Source: Prostheceraeus crozeri (lineage: Eukaryota > Platyhelminthes > Polycladida > Euryleptidae). From it: 64,000 nucleotides of DNA. The position numbers and the translations under genes were made by a program. Positions 34,749 to 43,929 of this stretch are shown here, one piece after another; position 1 is the stretch's first letter, and each line of letters begins with the position of its first letter. The notes beneath the pieces are model-generated. The model was not told the DNA's origin and did no database searches. It worked only from the letters and a program-made list of their open reading frames with translations. The DNA lies in the NCBI GenBank assembly GCA_907163375.1, contig CAJQUW010004746.1, positions 713,022 through 777,021 on the forward strand. The letters run 5' to 3'.

Positions 34749-36368
34749 CTGAAAATGACAACATACCGTGTATATTTTCATGAAATGTGATATTTGAAAT
34801 ATTTCATTTTCTGGATACGACATCATCATGGCTTAAGCGAATTCCATATGTAAAATGAGATTGTTATTGATCAGATCAGTGTATTTTGTGCTGGACATTC
34901 CAATGAAAACGTCATGCCTAACTTAAGAATGAACTTAAGAAACGGAAATTATGAGTGAGAATCAAATGCCACGGAATCCTACGACGGAAACCCGATCGAG
35001 TAATGTAGTGTAAATACTGATTTGGGTCATAAGCAACCACGACATTTTGCAACTCTAAATACTCGTACATGTAACGATCTGTCATCAATGTTTGCTAAAT
35101 CCATGGCAAATTACACAGATGAACTCTGGCGAAGGATCAGCAAGTGTCATGTGTCCATTGAACTAACAGTCGATTATGAAAGAGATGCTCTTGTATAGAA
35201 CATGCATGTGCATTCAAAAGAGAAAAGCATATGCCTAATATAAGTCGTTTCATTATTTGCTAGTAGGTCCTAATCAATTGCGAAATGATTAACACATGAT
35301 TGCTGAAATCCTCAACAACCTTTTCAACTAAATAATGTACATGGTTATAAAGTCCAATTGTTTCTGAATATGCCATATTGCAATCATCCAGTGCAGTATT
35401 CAATTATTACTAAAAGTTGAAGTCGATGATGACTATTCGTCACTTGCAATCAAAGCAACAAAAAAATTCCTCGATATACCACTTCCGAATCTAACTTAGA
35501 GCACATTTTATTACATTCTCTTTTGCCTATGGAGTATCAAAGATTGCAAGTAGGACGAAACGCAGCGTCTACGGCTGCCAAGGAATTTTCGTGCTTAATT
35601 TGATCAAGTCTGAGGACATCATTTTTCTATCGCTATGCCTATGGAGTAAATAGATTCACATGATGGACCGACTCAGTCATGATGTAATTTACAAATCGTG
35701 TTAGATGAGATTTCATGAATAACTCATATATTGCTCATTGAGGCTTAAGTGCATCGATTATCAGCGATCTACAATTTGTGACTCTATATCATATATTTTC
35801 ACAAGCAACCTGACCATCGAAGAGACTCAATATCAGGTGAAATTGTCTCAATTTCTGAAAGTCGTTCGTCCTCCTATTTCACGCATGAAATAGTGCATAT
35901 TTCATACCGAATCTCAACAGCTTGTTGACTTTGCAAGTAGCATATAACATCTGATTGTCTCATCATTTGAATCAGAACTGAAACCCGGTCGAAATGTTTG
36001 AGGCATTTTCGATTGGATCACATAATTTGCAACTTGTCAAATGTCAGGACTCAGGAGAGTTCATTATTCAGAAAGTCGGTATGTTTTAACAGAGAAGCAG
36101 TCATTGATGTAATTATGCTGTAGAATCTGTGGATGTTAGGTGGCAAATGACATAGAAAAGTAAAATTTGAAAGATAGTATAAAACTAGACTTAGACTGTA
36201 CATTTAAAGTTGATATGTCACATTTATATCAAATTGAACTTCTCTTAAAAACTGGTTTGTTCTCTTTTCTTGCATAGTCAGCAATTATGTCGAGTTTAAA
36301 TGTTGAAAGCCTTTATATTGACACGGATGTTCTTATCAGATCAAAATAACATAGCAATGGATTGTTTA
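34749..36368. other. Probable transporter intron, nothing recognised
   Basis: About 1.6 kb of AT-rich sequence up to the Polinton insertion site. I looked on the minus strand for further transporter exons and found none I could support. Confidence 0.4.
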
Positions 36369-36374
36369 ATTGTC
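36369..36374. repeat. Target-site duplication, left (ATTGTC)
   Basis: ATTGTC directly precedes the AG-starting left terminal repeat and recurs directly after the right one at 57614-57619. A 6-bp duplication is the Polinton rule. Confidence 0.75.
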
Positions 36375-37049
36375 AGTAGTAAGTAAAACTCCACCACTGG
36401 ACCGCGCAAGATGGCCGCCGTCGCTGACGTCCCCCCCTCCTGTCAGTCGAGTCGGTCGTGGTGAGCCGTCGTGTTGCTTCGAGTCTGACGTCCCCCCCTC
36501 CTGTCAGCCGAGTCGGTCGTGGTGTGCCGTCGTGTTGCTTCGTGTCTGCCCCCCCTCTGGCCGGCCGACGTAGCGCGAGGTGGTTTGTGCTGCGCTCTCC
36601 AGGTTGGCGTGGTGTGCCGGCCAGGTTGGGAGGGTGGAATGTCGTAGCTCACCTGAAAAAATCCTAAGTGTCAGAGTGGCTTTGTATGGGTAAAATTTTG
36701 AAAATTTTCCAAAGTATGTCATTTCGACCTGGGACCTTTACCAAAACATTTTTCATCAAATTTCACCGACCCCCCCAACAGCGATCTTCTAACTTTGGTT
36801 CTAGTGGACGGATTTTGTCTTACAGCTACTCGTTTGAAAGAGGAGAAAAAACTGCTCGATGCCATTTTTTGTTGCGAGTCAATCGGACCAGCCGTTCAAA
36901 AGTTAGAGCTGTTACAAGATTTTAGGTCGGAGCTCACCTGAAAAAATCCTAAGTGTCAGAGTGACTTTGTATGGACAAAATTTTGAAAATTTTCCAAAGT
37001 GTGGCATTTCGACCTGGGACCCTGACCAAAGTTTGTTTCATCAAATTTC
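36375..37049. repeat. Polinton terminal inverted repeat, left
   Basis: Starts AGTAGTAAGTAAAACTCC and matches the reverse complement of 56933-57613 nearly base for base. Inside it are two copies of a 61-bp GC-rich unit (36426-36486 and 36487-36547). There is also a longer unit beginning AGCTCACCTGAAAAAATCC at 36646 that starts again at 36931 (period about 285 bp). Confidence 0.9.
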
Positions 37050-37330
37050 ACTGACCTCCCCCCCCCCCCGACACCAAACTTCCAATTTTGCTTCTAGTGA
37101 TCGTAAAAGTCGTGCAGTAGCTCGTTTGAAAGCTAAGAGTGAGACAAATTCACTGAAAGAAACGGCTTGTTCATATCTGTCTTCGTTTAAATGTGAGACG
37201 CCATTTAAGATTTGGGAGATTAATGAAAAAACGACAGAGTTAGAATTTCCCAAGAAACAGCTCCAGCGGACGAACGAAGGCTAGAATTGGTAAACGGAGG
37301 CCAGATTTGGAATCAGCTTGATGTTATTGT

Positions 37331-37378
37331 CCAATGAGGATCATCATCCAATGAGAATCAAGCATTTCTATATAAATA
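37331..37378 (+). promoter_or_regulatory. Polinton left promoter: two CCAAT boxes and TATA box
   Basis: CCAAT occurs at 37331-37335 and 37348-37352, each within TCCAATGAG-type context, and TATATAAATA at 37369-37378. This would start transcription near 37400, about 70 bases before the ATG at 37473, and would serve the plus-strand gene block. Confidence 0.65.
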
Positions 37379-37472
37379 GCGAGCCTTCCACAGCGAGAAT
37401 CATTCCATCGTTGAATCGCACGAGTGACGGACGCACATTTTCTCTCTCTCTCTATTCTATTATCCAACTAAA

Positions 37473-37545
37473 ATGGTAAGTCGCTACTTTCCTCCCTCTC
37501 CTCCCTTGAACGTAAACTTAATACAATCTTTTTCATTTTCAGGCA
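37473..37545 (+). other. Start codon with 67-bp intron signals
   Basis: ATG at 37473 is followed at once by GTAAGT. A pyrimidine-rich stretch ends in TTTTCAG at 37542 and continues GCATC. Length (67 bp) and sequence match the same arrangement at 52246-52315 on the minus strand. Introns are known in Polinton genes. I describe only the signals. Confidence 0.5.
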
Positions 37546-37632
37546 TCTACTCCATCTGCTGCACTAGTAGGACAAAATGGCGGTCAAACGTTACAAGGTT
37601 CGCTACGGTCAGATCATCTATAACTGAGGCCA

Positions 37633-38229
37633 GTGGAAGGAACAACCAAGGTACATAATCCTACACCGCTACAGCGTAAATTTAAACAAGTCTTGCGTTA
37701 TGACGATCATAGCGTAGTACTCCAAACGGGAATGCTCCCTTCCACGGATGTCAAGATAATGCACAATCAGTATGGGGACTACATACTGATCCCCGTGAGT
37801 CCGTACATTCGCCACCAACTTGATATTATTGAGGAGTACATGACATTAAATATGGACATTCCTACTCCTCTTGCTCAAGAGTGGAAGGCGAGAGATGACA
37901 AGGATACTCCCTATAGAAAGATTTGGGATGGTAATCAAATTTGCCTACCGGTATCACATTGGTGCACTTACTATAAGAAGGAGGGAGATCATTCAACACC
38001 CATCACATGCGACGAGCTCGGAGAAGGTACTTGGGATATCCTTTTCAAAGTGAATGGGCTATATTATGGTCGGCACAAGGATAATAAAATAGCCTCGCTC
38101 TCCATGCATATGGAATCCATCCTATATATTCCAAAACCACCCAACGTGGATGACATAATTGATCAAATCCTTAACAGCAGTGGTACGAAGCGCAAGTCGG
38201 AGAAGAATGCTGCCTCAAAACGCAAATAA
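37633..38229 (+). CDS. Polinton protein of unknown function, left-end gene
   Basis: A 198-residue protein with a basic C-terminus (GTKRKSEKNAASKRK), suggesting nuclear or nucleic-acid contact. The central part alternates short hydrophobic strands (GDYILIPVSPYI, TWDILFKVNGLYYG, SLSMHMESILYI). That could be a beta-barrel such as an OB-fold single-strand DNA-binding protein, but no motif proves it. It is the first larger protein behind the left promoter and may have an alternative upstream start through splicing. I do not recognise a named family with certainty. Confidence 0.5.
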   Translation: MEGTTKVHNPTPLQRKFKQVLRYDDHSVVLQTGMLPSTDVKIMHNQYGDYILIPVSPYIRHQLDIIEEYMTLNMDIPTPLAQEWKARDDKDTPYRKIWDGNQICLPVSHWCTYYKKEGDHSTPITCDELGEGTWDILFKVNGLYYGRHKDNKIASLSMHMESILYIPKPPNVDDIIDQILNSSGTKRKSEKNAASKRK

Positions 38230-38389
38230 AAGAAGGAGAATTACTAGTCCTTTCCTAACTCTACCCTATGACAATTCGCTTATGTGCTTTGAGTGTCGTA
38301 GACGTGGTCTTATTGAATACATTTTACTTCTTCGTTGCCATCATATCATTTGTGTATTTTGTCGTGAAAAGCATCGATGTAATTCTTAA
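38207..38389 (+). CDS. Small RING-like zinc-binding protein (Polinton)
   Basis: A 60-residue frame overlaps the end of the previous gene by 23 bases. It has CFEC, then RCHHIICVFC and a final HRC, which gives the Cys/His spacing of a short or partial RING finger. A basic NANKRRRIT segment precedes it. RING fingers often act as E3 ubiquitin ligases, but this one lacks the full length of a classic domain. It could be a degraded or minimal version. Confidence 0.4.
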   Translation: MLPQNANKRRRITSPFLTLPYDNSLMCFECRRRGLIEYILLLRCHHIICVFCREKHRCNS

Positions 38390-38459
38390 TTTTGTAATAT
38401 GTTATAGAACGTTTCCTTAGATGTGTAAATTTCCGTTTTAGACTTCTATCATCATTTTT

Positions 38460-39002
38460 ATGGATTGTGAGGGTGAACCTGTACAGGAGCTCAGTGCTAT
38501 TGCTATGAACAATTGGACATATCAGATTGTTAGTGTCTATCATCAACATGCCAACTGCGATCCCAATGTTGATCAATGGGCGAGAAAACACATTCATGGA
38601 CTTAATCTGAAATATTTGCAAGACTATGGCTTTTCTTGTGAGATTGCTCTTCTTATTGACTTTAAACGATGGTTAGCTGCTTTCAATGTTATACGCATCT
38701 TTTGTAATAATCCTGGTAAGGAGAGGAAAGTATTTCCCAATCTAATCATTGATGACATTTTGCTCCCACCTTGGGATAGTAGAGTGAATCAACACTACCA
38801 TGAAGTCACGAAACGTTTTAAGGATTTGTGTGTTCCTATTTTGTCTGTTCGTTGTAGTAGCTACGTTCATAACCAATGCTTCTTTCCTCCTTACCTCAAC
38901 ACTGCCAAAGTCCTGTATGGTCATCATTGCTCGCTGTATGATAGTTACCAGCTGTATCTATTTTATCTGTTTCAAACCATTGATTTACAATACTTCCAAT
39001 GA
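38460..39002 (+). CDS. Polinton protein, possible DEDD-type exonuclease fold
   Basis: A 180-residue protein opens with MDCEGEPVQELSAIAM. This D-x-E near the N-terminus followed by a QEL(S) strand is reminiscent of DEDDh 3'-5' exonucleases and polymerase proofreading domains. Further Asp residues occur in IDFKRWLAAF and LIIDDILLPPWD, which could supply the others. The C-terminal third is rich in Tyr, His and Cys. The fold assignment is an inference from one motif; otherwise it is an unknown protein of the plus-strand block. Confidence 0.4.
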   Translation: MDCEGEPVQELSAIAMNNWTYQIVSVYHQHANCDPNVDQWARKHIHGLNLKYLQDYGFSCEIALLIDFKRWLAAFNVIRIFCNNPGKERKVFPNLIIDDILLPPWDSRVNQHYHEVTKRFKDLCVPILSVRCSSYVHNQCFFPPYLNTAKVLYGHHCSLYDSYQLYLFYLFQTIDLQYFQ

Positions 39003-39086
39003 TAGCTCCTGCCGTGGGCAACCTATTGGGAAATATCTTTGGCTCTAAGCGTTAATTATGCAAATGTTGAATCTCAAAGTAATAAA

Positions 39087-39704
39087 ATGGATTTCAGACT
39101 TCAATGTGATAAAGTTCTGACTGTATCAGGTCCACCTCATGCAGGTAAAACTGTTTTCACGCTGAATTTATTGGATAAAAGAAGGGAGTTGTTTAAGGAA
39201 CCTATCAATCGAGTGATTTGGTGTTATGGTATTTATCAACCGTCGCTGTTTCAGGAATTGCAAAGTCGCAACTTTATTCGACATGAAGGAATTATTCCAG
39301 TGGATAAACTTCAGTCTAATGATGTTGTTGTATTGGATGATTTACTAAAAGAAAGTAAGAATTCAAAAGATGTTACAGATATGTTCACTCGCGCAGCACA
39401 TCATAAAAGGTGCTTTATCATCTATATCACACAAAATTTGTTTCCTGATGGAAAAGAAGCTCGTACACGAAACCTGAATACACACTATTATGCTATTTTC
39501 AAGAATCCGCGAGATAAAAGTCAATTTGAAATTTTAGCGCGACAAGTTGCACCAAGAGGATCAAAAGCCTTAATTGAAATTTTTCAAGCAGCTACTGAAA
39601 AACCACACGGTTACTTATTCATTGACTTTACGCAAGAGTGTCCGGAAGAATTTAGATTTCGAAGTGATATTTTGAAAACTCCCATGATTATCTACAAACT
39701 ATGA
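39087..39704 (+). CDS. Polinton packaging ATPase (FtsK/HerA, A32-like)
   Basis: About 205 residues. Walker A is VSGPPHAGKTVF, Walker B is DVVVLDDLL, and a QNLFPDGKEARTRNLNTHY segment follows with the arginine-rich motif typical of viral genome-packaging ATPases of the FtsK/HerA superfamily. In related viruses this enzyme drives DNA into the capsid. I place the start at the first ATG (39087), which leads directly into the first strand; an upstream non-ATG start is possible. The stop overlaps the next start codon (ATGA at 39701-39704), showing tight packing. Confidence 0.9.
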   Translation: MDFRLQCDKVLTVSGPPHAGKTVFTLNLLDKRRELFKEPINRVIWCYGIYQPSLFQELQSRNFIRHEGIIPVDKLQSNDVVVLDDLLKESKNSKDVTDMFTRAAHHKRCFIIYITQNLFPDGKEARTRNLNTHYYAIFKNPRDKSQFEILARQVAPRGSKALIEIFQAATEKPHGYLFIDFTQECPEEFRFRSDILKTPMIIYKL

Positions 39705-40393
39705 GTTCTTATTCTCGCATGATTGTTATTCCTCAGGATGAATATGTACAATTGACTGCCATGCAGCAAGTAAAGCAACCTCTTGCAAATCAAATGTATT
39801 GGAAAGAAATAGATTATCAGCAAAATGTTCATATCAAAGATCCACATCGTGCTGTATTATTACAATCGGAAACTGTTGAGCAATTGAAAAACTTGAAGAA
39901 TAAGATGCGTGACTCTGTATCGACTGCTACACCTTTAGCATCTCGCGCACATTCCATATCTCTTTTCAATAGTATTGAACCCCATCTCAATGTAAATGAT
40001 AGGGGAGAAATCATTGCAGATGAAAATAAAGTGATTGATGCTTCACGTTATGAAGACTTGATTCAGTATGCGACACGTAGAAAGCGCCGTCAGGGCTATG
40101 TTCCACCTGGTTGGACATACTTTCTTAAACTATTGAAAAAGCATAATGTGCCAAAATTTGCTTTGAATAATGAGACATTGAAAGAACTTGATTCAACAGT
40201 GGCTACTGCTCCAATGCTTCAGACGATGAAAATGCCAACAAATTGGTTTAAGACGTCACCTGCTACATCCCCTCCCACACTCACTAAGCAAACAAGAGGA
40301 AGAACTCGACGTAGATCTACACCACCACTAAAACTAGTAAAAGGAAAACGTAAAACCGCTCCTCCCAAGAAATACATGTTCTCAGACTATTAA
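39701..40393 (+). CDS. Polinton basic protein next to the ATPase, unknown
   Basis: A 230-residue protein that overlaps the ATPase stop by four bases. Its middle has QYATRRKRRQGYVPPGWTYF, and the C-terminus is strongly basic and proline-rich (KQTRGRTRRRSTPPLKLVKG). That suggests DNA binding or a core protein that contacts packaged DNA. No known domain was recognised. Position right after the packaging ATPase fits a structural or DNA-associated role. Confidence 0.6.
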   Translation: MSSYSRMIVIPQDEYVQLTAMQQVKQPLANQMYWKEIDYQQNVHIKDPHRAVLLQSETVEQLKNLKNKMRDSVSTATPLASRAHSISLFNSIEPHLNVNDRGEIIADENKVIDASRYEDLIQYATRRKRRQGYVPPGWTYFLKLLKKHNVPKFALNNETLKELDSTVATAPMLQTMKMPTNWFKTSPATSPPTLTKQTRGRTRRRSTPPLKLVKGKRKTAPPKKYMFSDY

Positions 40394-40394
40394 T

Positions 40395-40610
40395 ATGAAG
40401 CAGATGTGTTGCTTGCCATGTAATGAGCCGCCAGAGGTGAGTGTCGTTGTCACTTGCACTTGCTGCGCCAGCTCTCACAATGAAACTCCTAAGCAATGTG
40501 AACACGATCGCAAAACCGCTAAAGCTAGATGCTGCAGTTGTTGTAAATGTAGAAAGGCAAGAGAGCAAAAAGATGAGAAGGAGGAAAAAGAGTCAGTCGT
40601 CATCGACTGA
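40395..40610 (+). CDS. Small Cys-rich ORF overlapping the integrase start
   Basis: A 71-residue frame starting one base after the previous stop. It has 12 cysteines in its first 56 residues (CCLPC, CTCC, CCSCCKC) and a charged tail, like a zinc- or metal-binding peptide. It overlaps the integrase frame by about 40 bases at its 3' end. The spacing and the ATG at the expected place argue that it is a gene and not a shadow, but no family is recognised. Confidence 0.4.
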   Translation: MKQMCCLPCNEPPEVSVVVTCTCCASSHNETPKQCEHDRKTAKARCCSCCKCRKAREQKDEKEEKESVVID

Positions 40611-41661
40611 GCGTTTGAAGTCAATCTATTATGATGTAAGACATCCGGCAGGATTTGCATCGATCAAGAAATTATCAAAAGCGAGTGGTCTTCCACAATC
40701 ACAAGTGAAACGATGGTTAAAGGGTCAGGCTACCTATACACTCCACAAACAAGCGAAAAAGAAGTACCGCACCCGCCATTATATTGTTCATGACATCGAT
40801 GAACAGTGGCAAGCAGATTTGTGTGATGTTGCCTCCATTTCAAAACATAACTCGGGCAATAATTTTATTTTAACCGTCATTGATATTTTCTCGCGTTATG
40901 CGTGGGCTCAACCTTTAAAAACTAAAGAAGGGAAAGGAGTAGCAAAAGCATTCCAAACAATTTTTCGAGAAGGTCGCATTCCAAAAAGAATTCAGAGTGA
41001 TCAAGGAAAAGAGTTTGAAAATCGGCATGTGAGAAGATTATTTGAGAGGCATGACATTGAGTTGTTTAGTGTAAAGAGTGCTTATAAAGCTGCACTCGTT
41101 GAACGTTTTAATCGCACATTAAAAAATCGCTTGTGGCGACATTTTACTGCCAACTTGACACAAAATTGGACAAAGGTTCTACAAGATACACTCCATGCCT
41201 ACAATCACTCTATCCATCGTTCTATTGGACTCAGACCAGTAGATGTAAATGCTGACAATGTAGATAAAGTGCGCTAATCATTCCAACGTAAACGCACTCA
41301 TGTGAAAAGTGATGTGAAAATTGGTGATAAAGTTCGTATCTCAAAAGTGAAGAGTGTTTTTCCTAAAGGGTACCTTCCGAATTGGACAGAGGAGGTATTT
41401 ACAGTATCAAGGATTAATCAAAAAGACTCTCCGACCACCTACAAGTTGAAAGATTACGATAATGAAGAAATTGAGGGTAGCTTTTACCGCGATGAGATTG
41501 AGGTAGTCACTGAAAGTGAAACATATTTGGTAGAGAAAATCATTTGATGTAAAAAACGACAAGGTGAAGAATGGTGTCTTGTTAAATGGACTGGTTATCC
41601 TTCAAGTATGAACTCTTGGATGCGTCGTGCCGACATCTTTCATCTAAGTGATCGACAGTGA
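40573..41661 (+). pseudogene. Polinton integrase (DDE) with chromodomain, broken
   Basis: Retrovirus-type integrase that would have inserted the element. The N-terminal part (LKSIYYDVRHPAGFASIKKL, TYTLHKQAKKKYRTRHY) is typical of Polinton integrases. The catalytic core shows D in WQADLCDV, D in QSDQGKEF and E in ALVERFNRTLKNRLWRHF. After it come an SH3-like stretch (KIGDKVRISKVKSVFPKG) and a chromodomain (VKWTGYPSSMNSW), which in this family is thought to guide target choice. The gene is a fossil and is interrupted; all three catalytic residues are visible. Confidence 0.9.
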
Positions 41662-41702
41662 TTCATGCAAAGTTGTAACTAACAATGTTTAGGGTTTGAG
41701 CT

Positions 41703-42158
41703 ATGAATCCAACTGCCTCATTTTATTCACGACCCTCCTATGTAAGTGGTGGAGGACAAATTTACAGTGGCGCTCGCCGCCAACGTGGAGGTAGCATACT
41801 TGGTGCACTGAAATCTGTTGTAGCACCTCTCATATCCAATGTCGGAAGATCTTTAAAACGAAATGTTTTAAATAATGCCGTTGGCTTTGCTGGTGATGTT
41901 GCTAGTGATCTTTCCAGAGGTAGAAGTTTTAAGAGCAGTTTGTTGAATCGTGGGAAGGAACGCGGTTTAAAAACATTGAAGTAGACCTTTGCTGGTGTTA
42001 CTCAAGGAAAGAAATCGCCTAAACGAATGAATAAAGGAAGAAGGAAACATCGCGGAGCTGGTAAGGTGCGATCTTCAGTCAAAAGGCATTCACGCAAACG
42101 TCGCAGAGGCTCTAATCATTCATCAGGCGCTAAACGACGACGCTGCTATAACTTCTAA
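41703..42158 (+). pseudogene. Polinton minor capsid-type basic protein
   Basis: A small protein with a Tyr/Ser/Gly-rich N-terminus (SGGGQIYSGARRQRGGS), a hydrophobic helix (ILGALKSVVAPLISNVG) and a very basic Lys/Arg-rich end (RRKHRGAGKVRSSVKRHS). Gly-Gly after Arg resembles cleavage sites of adenain-type proteases, and small amphipathic proteins of this kind (adenovirus pVI/pX-like) accompany the capsid genes. It stands directly before the capsid gene. Some interruption is present, so I treat it as fossil. Confidence 0.55.
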
Positions 42159-42160
42159 TC

Positions 42161-43366
42161 ATGGAGTGTAAAACTTCCGGTTTTTGTTTGTTTGATCAAC
42201 AAGCCATACAGACAGATATTCTTAGTTCAAGTATTGTAGATTATCATCCTTGAACAGCTGAGAATGCTGGCCCCATTGAATTTGTTATTCCTGGTGGTAC
42301 TGATGACTACATAGATTTGAGTTATGCGATGGTTGATTTGAGGTTTAGAATTCAGCAAGCAGATGGAACTGCTATTGACGATACACATAAAGTTGGACTG
42401 AACAATTTACCATTGACTACATTACTCCGCGATGTTTCTCTAACGATTGGAGAACAGCAGGTGGAAGGTGGCCAAAGCGATTATCCCTATAAATCATATT
42501 TCAATCATGTATCACAGTTTCATCCAGCAGCACAAAAAAGTCATATGGAAGCCATGGGATGGTACAGAGATGAAGCAGGAAAATTTGATGCTGAAACAAA
42601 CAGTGGCTTTGTAAAGCGATCTGCTATGATTAAAGATAGTAAAGTATGTCAGCTATATGGTCCGCTGAATTTAGACTTCTTTAGACAGTCAAAGTTTTTA
42701 CTCTGTAATACCAGCATGCGACTCAAGCTGACATTGAATAAGCCTGAATTTGCGCTGAATGCATTTGCTAAAGTTGACAATTTTAGAATTCATGTGGAAG
42801 ATATTGCACTTTACATTCGTCGAGTAGTACCGAATCCAAGTGTCATTAGAGGACATGCTGAAGGTCTTAACCGCCAAAATGCCATTTACCCCGTTCAGCA
42901 TACAAAGCTTCTCACCTTTACAATTCCGAAAGATCAAAAGAGTTTCATGAAAGATGGCCTCTTTCCATCGGAAGCACCGAAGCTCCTCATGGTGGCAATG
43001 GTTGAATATGATGCATTTAATGGTAATATAAATAAGAATCCTTTCAATTTTAAACACAATCAGTTAAGTGAAATTGCTTTACGTGTAAATGGTGTGAGTC
43101 ATCCTGGTCCACCCTACAAACCAGATTTTGCTGCGGATCAATTTATGCGCAGTTATGTTGATTTTATGGCTGTCTTTGGCTTTTACAATACGGATGACAC
43201 CAACGGACTGACTATGAAAGAGTTTAAGAGTGGATATACTATTTATGTATTTGATTTGACTGCTGACAGCGATATTAGTGCACCCTATCGTCAAGCGAAC
43301 GTGCCTTATAATATTCGTTTGGATTTGACGTTCAAAAGAACACTACCTGAGACGTCAATGTATTAA
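42161..43366 (+). pseudogene. Polinton major capsid protein (double jelly-roll)
   Basis: About 400 codons. Recognisable blocks are YAMVDLRFRIQQADG, the LPLTTLLRDVSLTIG strand pair, PYKSYFNHVSQFHP, LYGPLNLDFFRQSKFLL, and the C-terminal YTIYVFDLTADSD and RLDLTFKRTLPETSMY. This is the pattern of double jelly-roll major capsid proteins of Polintons and adintovirus-like viruses. It sits between the minor capsid-type gene and the protease, the usual order. It is interrupted near its 5' end but largely open. Confidence 0.85.
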
Positions 43367-43436
43367 TTTATGCAGTCTTCGATTCAAATATTGAAATTAC
43401 AAAGTATCGTGACGTGATTCTTCAGTATAATCGTTA

Positions 43437-43898
43437 ATGAGTTGGTTGACTGCTGACGATATTAAAACTAAAGTACAGCGTAATGCAGACGAAGCGACGT
43501 TGAAAGCTTTCGATAATGTCTATTCGCTCGATACCTTACCACCTGCAGTAAATCACTATCCCATCTTTATTGTGCTAAACACTCATTCGCAGAATTTAGG
43601 CGGTGAGCATTGGAAAGCGATCTTTATTGGAGAAGACCGACGTGGTGAACTATTTGACTCTCTTGCTCAACCTCCAAATATACCAACACAGCAGTGGTTG
43701 AGAAAACATACGCGTCAATATCAGCGAAATGAACGCATACTACAACATCCACTTTCATCAACGTGTGGTGCTTTTGTACTATACTTCATCTTAAAACGTT
43801 TACATGTATCTCGATTTGTATCTGTTATTCAAAACTTTTCATGTAATCCATCCTCTAATGAAAAAATTATTTGTAAGTTCTATCATGATTTGAAATAA
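43437..43898 (+). CDS. Polinton cysteine protease (adenain type)
   Basis: 153 residues, close to the usual adenain length. The catalytic His is in LGGEHWKAIFI, the acidic partner follows in GELFDSL, and the catalytic Cys is in SSTCGAFVLYFIL. In adenoviruses and Polintons this Ulp1-fold protease cuts capsid precursors during maturation. It is the last gene of the plus-strand block. Its TAA stop overlaps an AATAAA polyadenylation signal (43894-43899). Confidence 0.9.
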   Translation: MSWLTADDIKTKVQRNADEATLKAFDNVYSLDTLPPAVNHYPIFIVLNTHSQNLGGEHWKAIFIGEDRRGELFDSLAQPPNIPTQQWLRKHTRQYQRNERILQHPLSSTCGAFVLYFILKRLHVSRFVSVIQNFSCNPSSNEKIICKFYHDLK

Positions 43899-43929
43899 AA
43901 ACATCATGTTGGAAAAATTGTTTTTTATT
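43894..43929. terminator. Convergent polyadenylation signals overlapping stop codons
   Basis: AATAAA on the plus strand (43894-43899) overlaps the protease stop. AATAAA on the minus strand (43929-43924) overlaps the stop of the TBP-like gene. The two genes converge with a 26-bp gap. Confidence 0.65.

Noticed and set aside
36370-36722. Overlapping Arg/Pro/Thr-rich frames on both strands
   Set aside because: They fall in the GC-rich 61-bp repeats of the terminal inverted repeat and occur again mirrored at the other end.
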